A stretch of 26,468 bases of DNA from an uncultured Caryophanales bacterium (GTDB lineage: Bacteria > Bacillota_I > Bacilli_A > RFN20 > CAG-826), in the NCBI GenBank assembly GCA_947165725.1, contig CAMVBL010000011.1, positions 1 to 26,468 of the forward strand, in the 5' to 3' direction. Each line of letters opens with the position of its first letter. The stretch's first letter is position 1. A model generated the notes under the pieces. That model was not told the DNA's origin. It was given only the letters and a program-made list of their open reading frames with translations, and made no database searches. Below, piece after piece: positions 7,984-15,811 of the stretch. Made by a program: the position numbers and the translations under genes.

Positions 7984-8907
7984 CTAGTAAACGAATCTAA
8001 ATGAATAGGCACTATTATTTCTTACAACATATAGTCCTTGAAATTGTTCTATATAAGTGTCCCAATCATAAGAAAAAACTGCCAAAACAGTTGCTGTTTT
8101 CCAAAAGTCAGTATCGTATGAAAAAATACAAAGTGAGTAATTGTTTAATTGATGTATTCCTTCACACTTGAAACCATTTGAAACAATAGCATCATAAGCA
8201 TCAGCACAGGAAGACGAAAAAGTAGTTTTATGGTGTAGCCCATTGTAAATCATTTCTATATTGTCATAATTATTTACATTTCCAGTTTTAAAAGAAAAGC
8301 GATTTTTATTATAAGGAGGGTCTTCAACTTCACCAATCAAATCAAATACAGATTCAGCGATACTATAATGGTACAAGACTGTCTTTTTTGTGTTGTAATA
8401 GTAATAAAAAGAAAAGCCATTTTTATCATAATCATATAGATTAGGAATTGAACCAATTGAACGAGGGATATCATCGAGAGAAGCAACAAAAGTTATATCA
8501 TTAGATTTTTCCCATTTTGTTTTAAAAAGCAAATAAGAAATACTCTTATTATATAAGAACGAATAAGTAAAGTAGACAAACTCATTTGTTGAATATACAT
8601 AATCGCAAAAGATAACATCATCACAAGAACGATATATAGGGGGAATAATATCATCCTTTAGGCTTATAGAGTAATAATCAAATTGAATCTCTTTTTGATT
8701 GTAAGAAATGTGATTTCTTTGAGAAGAACAATATACACCGCAAGCAGTATCAGTACTGGAAAAAATATTAAATATTTCATTTATTTTTGATTCATTTTTT
8801 TGTTCATCTTCATGATAAAAAACAAAAATTGGGACAACTAGAGCGGAAATTGTGCCCAAAAAAACAAGGATTGCTATAATTACGTAGAAATACCAAGGCT
8901 TTTTCAT
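7984..8907 (-). CDS. Membrane-anchored protein, candidate immunity partner of the RHS protein
   Basis: This 307-residue protein has KK at the start, one hydrophobic segment (about residues 6-31) and a long Tyr- and Phe-rich soluble part, so it should be anchored with the body outside the cell. There are repeated short tyrosine clusters but no motif I recognise. Its ATG overlaps the rhs stop codon as ATGA, the usual arrangement for a polymorphic toxin and its immunity gene. The immunity role is inferred only from position and coupling; a chaperone or accessory surface protein is the main alternative. It lies inside the interval bounded by the whiA-end repeats. Confidence 0.7.
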   Translation of the reverse strand: MKKPWYFYVIIAILVFLGTISALVVPIFVFYHEDEQKNESKINEIFNIFSSTDTACGVYCSSQRNHISYNQKEIQFDYYSISLKDDIIPPIYRSCDDVIFCDYVYSTNEFVYFTYSFLYNKSISYLLFKTKWEKSNDITFVASLDDIPRSIGSIPNLYDYDKNGFSFYYYYNTKKTVLYHYSIAESVFDLIGEVEDPPYNKNRFSFKTGNVNNYDNIEMIYNGLHHKTTFSSSCADAYDAIVSNGFKCEGIHQLNNYSLCIFSYDTDFWKTATVLAVFSYDWDTYIEQFQGLYVVRNNSAYSFRFVY

Positions 8908-11900
8908 AGACTTTTTAGTAAATCAAATAAAAGAACAACAACATTGAATGGCTGAGGAACAAGTAAATTTACAATAATTGGATATGTTGCACTTAATATA
9001 ATGCTAACACCAAGACTATTATTGTTGTATATTGTCTTTCCAATTTCAACTGGATCAGCTCGCAACTGCTTAAAGCCAAGATAATATGCGAAATTATGAA
9101 CAAACCATTCATATTGAACACCAATTGTGCTTCCTTTAATAATATCCCTCGTTTCTCTATTGATGTGATTAAGATAAAAAGAATAGATCCATTGCATCCA
9201 TGGTGTGATAAGATTGTGAGAACCATGAATGGTCACAATTCCTGAATCTTTGTCTCCAACAGCGTTAATCTTTGGCCAATTTAATATGTCTCGCACTGTA
9301 TAAATCGCCGCAATTATTGCCACAAAAAGCCAAGCTGAATGCCCATCAAAATCAAACTTCGCAATAGGATTATAACCACAATAGGCATAAAGATTTATTC
9401 CAGCTAATTCTTGCACTTCTAAATACTCAATATCATCAGGAGAAATAAATTGGCCTATTTCAGGATCATAATATCGAGAATTTAAATAATATAGATTAGT
9501 TTCGCTATCGTAATAATAGCCTTTATATCTAAATGGATTAATGGTTCCTATGTTTATATTGCTATTATCAATGATTTGATGATTACCCCATGCATCATAA
9601 AGATATCTAACAACTATTGTTGTGCCATTTGCAATACCCACAATATCGTTAAAAGCATTTCTAATATAATAAAAATCAACAAACTGTGAATTTGATGCAA
9701 TATATCTAAAACTACATAATCCAGTTTTATCATAGAAGAATCTTAATTTGACACCATCACTTCTATCTTCACCCACTAGTTTAGAGCCTTCATAATAATA
9801 CCTATGAATGATGCCGTCTGAACCATTTTTAGAATACCTTCTGCCTAAATAATCGTATTTGAACGAATTAAAGCCAGCTACCAAGAGTAGATTGCCCCTA
9901 GTATATTGATAGTTGAATGTCAGATTCTTTATTCTTCTATTACCATATTCATCGTATTGATATGTGTTATTGCCAAATGATATTAATCTTCCTCTGTCAT
10001 CGTATTGCATAGAAGTATTGCCAAATAAGACCATTCTACCGGTATTATCATAACCATATGATCTACTGATATTTAAGACTGTATTATATTCGCTCATAAT
10101 TCTTCCAAAATAATCGTATGTGTATGAGATTATGCTTGATGAATTATCGTAAATAACCGCTATTCTTGAGAGATTGCCAGTTACATCGTATTGATAATCT
10201 TCATGATAAACGCTTCCATAATCATATGATTCTATATAAGAAGGAAACAAAGAATAATATGTAAATGTCTCATCAAAATAAATAGCAGCGTACATTCTTG
10301 TTTTTTTATATACTCTATCCAAATTATCAAAGGTGTATTGAACATAAGATGATTTAATTAAACTATTGCCTACGACAGTCGCAATCGCTGATTCATTATC
10401 CCTCACCTTATATTGTTCTTGATTAGAATAATTAATTCTAGTTTCTGTATAGGCTAAGGAATCATCATATTCGCAATAATAGCTGCCTACTTGAGTTTTG
10501 ATTAATTTGCCTGTTTCATCGTTATAGTAAAACTCAAACGTCTCATCGACGAAATCGTCAATAACACTTAACAAACGCGCACTGAATTGACTCTCTGGGA
10601 TATTGTCTTCATAAACATATGTTACGAGTGTGTTTCCATCAACTTTCAAAGAGACAATTTGGTGATAATTGTTGTATTCTTCCAAACATGTCTGAGAAGA
10701 AGGCGAATAGTTAAAAGAGGTGTTATAAGTAATTTGCTTACTTTGGTTAGTTAAGGCTATCGAAACAATAGCAACATAATCAATACCATTATTTATTTGA
10801 ACTGTTGTTGTTTGATTGGCTGCATTGTTAATAATTTTATAAAAGGCTTCAGTGTCATCAATTGATAGAGTTTGGTTGTTGTTAGATAAAGAAGAAGTGT
10901 GTTCGCCACGAACAAAAGTTTCATCTTTGAAAACAACCTTGCTTAATCCATCTAAATAACTATTTTGGGAATATTCTATTGAAGATGATGAATTAGAATA
11001 GCTATTGTTATGATATGTATTGATTGTCCTTTTGGTCGTTATATATTGAGGACAATCATAATCATAACTTTGATATTCTTGAGTCTTTCTTTCTATATTT
11101 TTTTCGCTTTCATCTAAAGTAGCTTCATAAAGAATAGAGGTTCTATTGACATTATTGACATCTATATATTCAACATATTTTTTCTTAAGTTGACCATCAT
11201 CGAAATATTCATAATAAGTAGTTGAACCATATTTATTAGTTTCAAAAAGTATTTGGTCTTGATAATTGCATCTCGTAGTTGTTGTTTCATATGTTTCAGG
11301 ATTATCACTTATTTTGGTTCTATTGATGATTTCATAATTGCCTTGGTTAAAACGATAATAAGTCTTGGTTAAAGATTCTTCTGAAGTAGCAAAAAACCAG
11401 TTTTTATTGCTCCCTAATGTGTCGTTATTAACAATTTGTTCATCTAATAGATATAGTTCCCTATCGTCTAACGAAACACAAGTGATATCAGAGGATAAAT
11501 ATTTCTTGATAATTCTTCCATTATTGAAATAAGCCCAAAAGGAAGTGTTGTTTGGATGCCTATGGTTCTCTTTTATAGTCATCAAAAGATCGCTTTGTGA
11601 CATATAATACAATGAATAATCAAGCACATTGATAATTTCATATGTGTTATTACCTTTATAAAGATTGACACTTTTTATCTCATTGAGCGCAATTGAAGAA
11701 TTGCAATTCAAAAAGAATAGTCTTTGCCTTGCTTCACATTTAATAAATCTCAAATTACAAATAGCGGCATTAAAATTATCATTATTCTCGTCTCTTGTTT
11801 CTAGATTAAAGGAAGCAAAAGAAAGAGGAACGTTATTTGACTTTGTTCTAATAAAGGGGATCTCAAAATATTGCCAAACATAATAGGCTGATGGATTTAA

Positions 11901-13400
11901 GTCGATATATTCAGTTGAAATATTAGTTCCATCAAGCCACAATTTTGCGCGTTGAACATCCGCTCTGATTTTGATATAACCACATAATTTGACATATTCA
12001 GATGAATCTAAATCAGTTGAAGATAACCCCTCATCAATGGTTAAGGTAGAAGATAATAATTTAGCTTTCTTTCCATTAATCGTGCCATAAGTTGATATGT
12101 TGTTTTGGAAAGATAATCGCTTACCAATCTCTTTAGACAGTGTTTTATATGTACTGGTGTAACCATGATTGCTTTCAAATACCGATACTGGTTCTCCATT
12201 AGCATCACTCATAAAAGAAGTATCAATGTCATTATCGTCTTCAATAACTAATTCATAAATTGGTTTATATGGGTCGGTGGTATTAACATTTCTTCTAACA
12301 AAATAGATACCTTTTTGTTCAATTAAAGAATCATTAGACATATAGCCTTGCCTAATTGAATTAAAACGATAATCATTTAAGACTGTATCAAAATCATAAG
12401 TGAGACGATAAGCAGTATGATTAAGATGGTCCACTATTCTTCTCACTTTTTCTCTATCATTATATAGATATTCGTAAAGCGTTCTTGTATTATTACCTAC
12501 TGATTCGCTAATTGATGTGATTTGACCAAACATACCATTAAATGTATAAGTCTTAAGAGGATTATCATCATTGTTATAATAGGCTCTTATATAGAGCAAA
12601 AATGAAAAATTATAGGAAAACTTAATATAAACATTAGGATTACGATTATCATATATCTTTCTTAGTCCATCGGAATTATATTCAATAACCTTAATATCTA
12701 ATGGGTTTAAGCCAGATTGAATAGAAATAAGTCGACCACTTGTATCAAAGGTATAAATATTGTCTTTAAAATCAGTGATTGTTCTATTAGTAATGTTAAG
12801 CACTAAATATCTACCTTCTTTATCATGATAGAAATTAGTTTCGCTGTTATATAAGAAAGTATGGATATAGCCACTTCCATCAATGTATTTATAAATGTCG
12901 TTATTGTCATTATCTTTTCCATCTTTAACTAAGAATTGATGATAATTAGTTCTAAAGCCTTTATAAAAACCTTTGATTAAATCACTTTCTTTGTCACTCA
13001 TCCTTGAATGATAGGAAAGAATAACATTTAATTGATAGGAATCTCTTTCAATTGTGATTGGAGAATTATAAAAAGAAATGGAGGCGTCCACAGTATTAAC
13101 ATAAGGATTATTTCCATAATTAGCTTTATCTAAACATTTATTGATGAAATAACCAGCAGAAGGTGGATTAATTACTGTAATACTTTGAGTCACTGATTTA
13201 TCCATGAAGGAGATAGTGATTTGAGTATCATTAATAGTTAAAGGATCAATAGGCGAGCACATATAAAAATCGATGGTACTAGAGGAACCATCATCGTAAT
13301 GCGCTTTGACGACCATACCATATCTTTCAAATCGATCGCCTACGAAATAAGTAGTTTTATTAGGTGAATGATCGATGGTTAAAGATGTGAGTTCTGGCAT
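8904..13400 (-). CDS. Large RHS/YD-repeat protein, polymorphic toxin candidate
   Basis: This is a 1498-residue protein. Residues about 3-77 form a bacterial Ig-like domain (Big_3 type: YFVGDRF, AHYDDGS, ending SITVINP). A beta-rich region at about 445-560 may be a carbohydrate-binding jelly roll. YD repeats recur through the body and are clearest at about 1065-1240 (YQYDVTGNL, YTYDYFGRI, YGYDNTGRM, YQYDEYGNR). The RHS core is at about 1288-1355: NPFRYKGYYYDSETNLYYLNS, SRYYDPEIGQFISPDD, NLYAYCGYNP, DFDGHS. After GHS comes a unique 143-residue tail with hydrophobic ends (1356-1375 and about 1464-1498) that I do not recognise. The start at 13400 has AAGGAG upstream and an in-frame TAA six bases before it, so the gene has no signal peptide. 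It is ATGA-coupled to the anchored protein. Confidence 0.88.
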   Translation of the reverse strand: MPELTSLTIDHSPNKTTYFVGDRFERYGMVVKAHYDDGSSSTIDFYMCSPIDPLTINDTQITISFMDKSVTQSITVINPPSAGYFINKCLDKANYGNNPYVNTVDASISFYNSPITIERDSYQLNVILSYHSRMSDKESDLIKGFYKGFRTNYHQFLVKDGKDNDNNDIYKYIDGSGYIHTFLYNSETNFYHDKEGRYLVLNITNRTITDFKDNIYTFDTSGRLISIQSGLNPLDIKVIEYNSDGLRKIYDNRNPNVYIKFSYNFSFLLYIRAYYNNDDNPLKTYTFNGMFGQITSISESVGNNTRTLYEYLYNDREKVRRIVDHLNHTAYRLTYDFDTVLNDYRFNSIRQGYMSNDSLIEQKGIYFVRRNVNTTDPYKPIYELVIEDDNDIDTSFMSDANGEPVSVFESNHGYTSTYKTLSKEIGKRLSFQNNISTYGTINGKKAKLLSSTLTIDEGLSSTDLDSSEYVKLCGYIKIRADVQRAKLWLDGTNISTEYIDLNPSAYYVWQYFEIPFIRTKSNNVPLSFASFNLETRDENNDNFNAAICNLRFIKCEARQRLFFLNCNSSIALNEIKSVNLYKGNNTYEIINVLDYSLYYMSQSDLLMTIKENHRHPNNTSFWAYFNNGRIIKKYLSSDITCVSLDDRELYLLDEQIVNNDTLGSNKNWFFATSEESLTKTYYRFNQGNYEIINRTKISDNPETYETTTTRCNYQDQILFETNKYGSTTYYEYFDDGQLKKKYVEYIDVNNVNRTSILYEATLDESEKNIERKTQEYQSYDYDCPQYITTKRTINTYHNNSYSNSSSSIEYSQNSYLDGLSKVVFKDETFVRGEHTSSLSNNNQTLSIDDTEAFYKIINNAANQTTTVQINNGIDYVAIVSIALTNQSKQITYNTSFNYSPSSQTCLEEYNNYHQIVSLKVDGNTLVTYVYEDNIPESQFSARLLSVIDDFVDETFEFYYNDETGKLIKTQVGSYYCEYDDSLAYTETRINYSNQEQYKVRDNESAIATVVGNSLIKSSYVQYTFDNLDRVYKKTRMYAAIYFDETFTYYSLFPSYIESYDYGSVYHEDYQYDVTGNLSRIAVIYDNSSSIISYTYDYFGRIMSEYNTVLNISRSYGYDNTGRMVLFGNTSMQYDDRGRLISFGNNTYQYDEYGNRRIKNLTFNYQYTRGNLLLVAGFNSFKYDYLGRRYSKNGSDGIIHRYYYEGSKLVGEDRSDGVKLRFFYDKTGLCSFRYIASNSQFVDFYYIRNAFNDIVGIANGTTIVVRYLYDAWGNHQIIDNSNINIGTINPFRYKGYYYDSETNLYYLNSRYYDPEIGQFISPDDIEYLEVQELAGINLYAYCGYNPIAKFDFDGHSAWLFVAIIAAIYTVRDILNWPKINAVGDKDSGIVTIHGSHNLITPWMQWIYSFYLNHINRETRDIIKGSTIGVQYEWFVHNFAYYLGFKQLRADPVEIGKTIYNNNSLGVSIILSATYPIIVNLLVPQPFNVVVLLFDLLKSL

Positions 13401-13430
13401 AAATTATATTTCTCCTTAAAGTATAACTTT

Positions 13431-13439
13431 ATTTTATCA
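13431..13439 (-). promoter_or_regulatory. possible rhs promoter (extended -10)
   Basis: On the minus strand TGATAAAAT forms an extended -10 about 30 bases before the rhs start; the -35 is weak. I see no convincing terminator between whiA and rhs, so read-through from whiA is also possible. Confidence 0.35.
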
Positions 13440-13501
13440 TATTTATTGGCAAAACAAAGAACAAATAGCAAAGCTAAACTATATGTCGGTTATCAATTCA
13501 A

Positions 13502-14458
13502 TTAATCTTTATTAAGCCTCAAATAGAATTCATGTATGGAACGGAATAAATGGTTAACATTACTTTTAGTAATGGGTTTCTTAAATTTTTCAGTCATTAA
13601 ATCAGCAAGTTCTTGCAAAGACGCAGCCTCATTAGCCACTCTTAATTTACAGAGTTCTCTCTCTTTTAAATTAGTAATATTGTCGATGCCTAATAGTTGG
13701 TCAATCATGGCGATTTCTTCGGCTTGTCTTGAGCCTGTTTCAATCGTTCTTTTCATGTTTGCAGTATCCATGTTTGTGAGTCTGTTCGCGTTATTCATTA
13801 GGTCTCTATTCGCGCGTACATCTTCAAAATCTAAGCAAGATGAAACAGCCCCTATCATAATAAGGAAATTAGATATTTGATCACTCTTCTTAAAGTAGAT
13901 GACATATTCATCTCTTCTTTGAGTGATTTTTGGTTCAATATTACTGTTTTTGTATTTAGCGAATAGCTTTGCTAGCCATTTCGCGTAGTTTTCACTATTT
14001 AAAGCGATTTCTAGATGATAATTACTCGTCACTGGGGAATTAACACTGCCTGCGGCTAAGAATGCGCCTGCAAGGTAGCCAGAAATTGTATCATCGTTTT
14101 TAACGATATTCTTACTAATCTTACCTTCTAAGAAGGAGATTTCTAAATCATCCATGATGGCTTCTGAAGCATCACTAATTTCAATCATATAAGACTTACT
14201 CTTATCGAGGTTTCTTTTTTCTTTAACAATTAATTCCGCATCAGCGTGATATATCTCATTAATTGTTTCATAGATAAAACGCCCAATCTTCGCGTTTTCT
14301 GTGTTGAGCTGTAATAAAGTTTTTTTATGTCTAAATACTAAAGAACCATTAATTCTAATATAAGCAGAAAGAAGGGCTCTTAAACGATCCTCTGATGGAT
14401 AGTTATTAGAGGCTAGTTCTTCTTTAACTTGGCTAGTAAATGAGTTTTTATTACGCAT
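13502..14458 (-). CDS. whiA: DNA-binding protein WhiA
   Basis: This 318-residue WhiA homologue has an N-terminal LAGLIDADG-like domain and a C-terminal helix-turn-helix. Supporting motifs are FTSQVKEELA at the start, GYLAGAFLAAGSVNSP in the middle, and NANRLTNMDTANMKRTIETG followed by the C-terminal LQELADLM, KSNVNHLFRSIHEF. In Bacillus and Streptomyces WhiA acts in cell division, chromosome behaviour and sporulation. Its usual neighbours rapZ and yvcK are absent here; a plus-strand toxin-like module separates it from trxB. No ribosome site precedes the ATG and the promoter lies almost directly on the start, so the mRNA may be leaderless. Its final 18 conserved codons are duplicated at 7870-7924. 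Confidence 0.95.
   Translation of the reverse strand: MRNKNSFTSQVKEELASNNYPSEDRLRALLSAYIRINGSLVFRHKKTLLQLNTENAKIGRFIYETINEIYHADAELIVKEKRNLDKSKSYMIEISDASEAIMDDLEISFLEGKISKNIVKNDDTISGYLAGAFLAAGSVNSPVTSNYHLEIALNSENYAKWLAKLFAKYKNSNIEPKITQRRDEYVIYFKKSDQISNFLIMIGAVSSCLDFEDVRANRDLMNNANRLTNMDTANMKRTIETGSRQAEEIAMIDQLLGIDNITNLKERELCKLRVANEAASLQELADLMTEKFKKPITKSNVNHLFRSIHEFYLRLNKD
13517..13571 (+). repeat. direct repeat, copy 2 (inside whiA)
   Basis: This is the proximal copy of the 55-base repeat, within the coding 3' end of whiA (codons for TKSNVNHLFRSIHEFYLR). It is 51/55 identical to 7870-7924. Beyond the repeat, whiA ends LNKD here, while the other copy would end FENDNQ. Confidence 0.85.
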
Positions 14459-14467
14459 ATCACTATT

Positions 14468-14496
14468 ATTTTATCATTTATAAAATACACACAAAA
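14468..14496 (-). promoter_or_regulatory. whiA promoter
   Basis: On the minus strand -35 TTTTGT (14491-14496) and an extended -10 TGATAAAAT (14468-14476) have a 17-base spacer. Only nine bases separate the -10 from the whiA ATG, so the predicted 5' leader is about two or three bases. Confidence 0.55.
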
Positions 14497-14504
14497 GTAT
14501 TTTA
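14481..14504. promoter_or_regulatory. inverted repeat between divergent promoters
   Basis: TAAAATAC (14481-14488) and GTATTTTA (14497-14504) are a perfect eight-base inverted repeat around an eight-base centre. One arm lies in the whiA spacer, the centre covers the whiA -35, and the other arm runs into the -35 of the plus-strand module. It could be an operator for a dimeric regulator. Confidence 0.45.
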
Positions 14505-14529
14505 CTAACTACTCCCACAGGAGTATATT
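14501..14529 (+). promoter_or_regulatory. promoter of the DUF3990 module with a palindrome in the spacer
   Basis: TTTACT (14501-14506) and TATATT (14524-14529) are 17 bases apart. The palindrome TACTCC-CACA-GGAGTA (14510-14525) fills the spacer. Only six bases lie between the -10 and the ATG. If this is the promoter, the mRNA is leaderless and a repressor bound to the palindrome would block polymerase. If transcription starts further upstream, GGAG could be a distant ribosome site sequestered in a hairpin. Confidence 0.5.
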
Positions 14530-14535
14530 AATAGT

Positions 14536-15207
14536 ATGAAGATATATCATGGTTCAATAAGCATTATTAGAAAACCAATTTATGGTTATGGTAGTCCATA
14601 CAATGACTATGGGCTTGGTTTTTATTGTACCGAAGAAAAAGAACTCGCAAAGGAATGGGCGGTTGATTATGAACTAGATGGTTATGCCAACTGTTATGAA
14701 CTTGATTTAAGTAATCTCAAAGTATTAAATCTTAATGAGAAGCCATATAACATTTTGCATTGGCTAACAATATTAATACAAAATCGGCAATTCAAAGATA
14801 GGTCTTTCTTAGTGAGAGACGCAAAAGAATACCTTATTAAAAAGTTCTCTATAGATTATTCAAATTATGATGTGATTATTGGCTACCGCGCTGATGATAG
14901 TTACTTTTCTTTTGCAAGAGACTTTTTGCAAGGATCAATATCATATCGCCAATTATCAGTTGCGTTAAAAATAGGAAAACTTGGAAAGCAAGTGGTTCTA
15001 ATAAGTCAAAAGGCTTTCGATAATATTCGTTTTATTGAAGCGGAAAAAGCTTTCTCCGATGAATGGTATTTGAAAAAGAACAATAGAGAAAAAGAAGCAA
15101 GAAAAGAATATTTTGAGAGCACAAAAATGCAACGCCAAAAAGATGATTTATACGTTAGTCAGATAATTAACGAAGATATGGAGGCAAATGATGAACGCTT
15201 ACAGTGA
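14536..15207 (+). CDS. DUF3990-family protein, ADP-ribosyltransferase-fold toxin candidate
   Basis: This 223-residue protein begins KIYHGSISIIRKP, then DYGLGFYCTEEKELAKEWA, then NCYELDLSNLKVLNL, with YDVIIGYRADD near residue 117. This is the pattern of the DUF3990 family, placed with ADP-ribosyltransferase folds. His5 and Tyr30 would correspond to the nicotinamide-pocket H and Y; the acidic catalytic residue cannot be placed with confidence. Residues after about 185 are charged and probably helical. It is followed by an overlapping XRE gene, as expected for toxin then antitoxin/autoregulator. The pair is on the plus strand and splits the whiA-trxB neighbourhood, suggesting horizontal gain. 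The target is unknown. Confidence 0.8.
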   Translation: MKIYHGSISIIRKPIYGYGSPYNDYGLGFYCTEEKELAKEWAVDYELDGYANCYELDLSNLKVLNLNEKPYNILHWLTILIQNRQFKDRSFLVRDAKEYLIKKFSIDYSNYDVIIGYRADDSYFSFARDFLQGSISYRQLSVALKIGKLGKQVVLISQKAFDNIRFIEAEKAFSDEWYLKKNNREKEARKEYFESTKMQRQKDDLYVSQIINEDMEANDERLQ

Positions 15208-15811
15208 CCTTTATATCAATGATGCTCAAGATTGGTTAGGAGAATTTTTTGAAACATCAATCTATGTTTTAAATGTGGATTTGAAAGAAGTTTGGAAACG
15301 TTTTATCCTTTCTCAATACTCTCCATCATTTGGCTCTGGAGATCCATTTACTATCTTAGGGAAATCGGGAAGTGAAGTAGCATTTGAATTATGCGGTAAA
15401 AGAGTTAATAATTTGCCATTTATCTATGATAGACCGCCAGAGTATTGGCTTGGCTGGGCATTAGCGTATTATCAGTGGTATAAAAACATTCCATTTCATT
15501 TCATTATCAACCATATTGATATAGAAACCATTTTATTAATGTATAAGAAATATCATGAAATCGATATTATGCATTTTTGCGATGAGATGGATAGACTAAT
15601 AAAAACTCATAGAAAAGAAACAAATCTAAAAAGATTAAGAAAAAATAGAGGATTAAGTCAAAAAGAACTTGCTGATATTACTTCTATTCCTGTTAGAACT
15701 ATTCAACAATATGAGCAAAGACAAAAGAATATAAACAAAGCCCAGGCTAATTACATTTTTCTTTTAGCCCAGGCTCTTTCTTGTTCACCTAAAGATTTAT
15801 TGGAATATTAG
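15191..15811 (+). CDS. XRE-family antitoxin/autoregulator candidate
   Basis: This is a 206-residue protein. The C-terminal 64 residues are a Cro/C1 helix-turn-helix (LKRLRKNRGLSQKELADI, PVRTIQQYEQRQKNINKAQ, LSCSPKDLLEY). The N-terminal ~140 residues are a separate domain I do not recognise, with GSGDPFTILGKSG and RPPEYWLGWALAYYQW; it may bind the upstream toxin. I chose the ATG at 15191, six bases after GGAGG, over the ATG at 15188, only three bases after it. The gene overlaps the end of the DUF3990 gene by 17 bases, so the two are co-expressed. The natural operator candidate is the palindrome at 14510-14525. Its 3' end overlaps the convergent trxB by four bases. Confidence 0.8.
   Translation: MNAYSDLYINDAQDWLGEFFETSIYVLNVDLKEVWKRFILSQYSPSFGSGDPFTILGKSGSEVAFELCGKRVNNLPFIYDRPPEYWLGWALAYYQWYKNIPFHFIINHIDIETILLMYKKYHEIDIMHFCDEMDRLIKTHRKETNLKRLRKNRGLSQKELADITSIPVRTIQQYEQRQKNINKAQANYIFLLAQALSCSPKDLLEY

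Noticed and set aside
7925..13516. Complete mobile element between the direct repeats
   Set aside because: No integrase, transposase or terminal inverted repeats can be seen, so only a repeat-bounded cassette is claimed.
15739..15775. Two copies of AGCCCAGGCT 27 bases apart
   Set aside because: They encode the repeated Ala-Gln-Ala of the XRE C-terminus and neither forms a useful hairpin nor a terminator.
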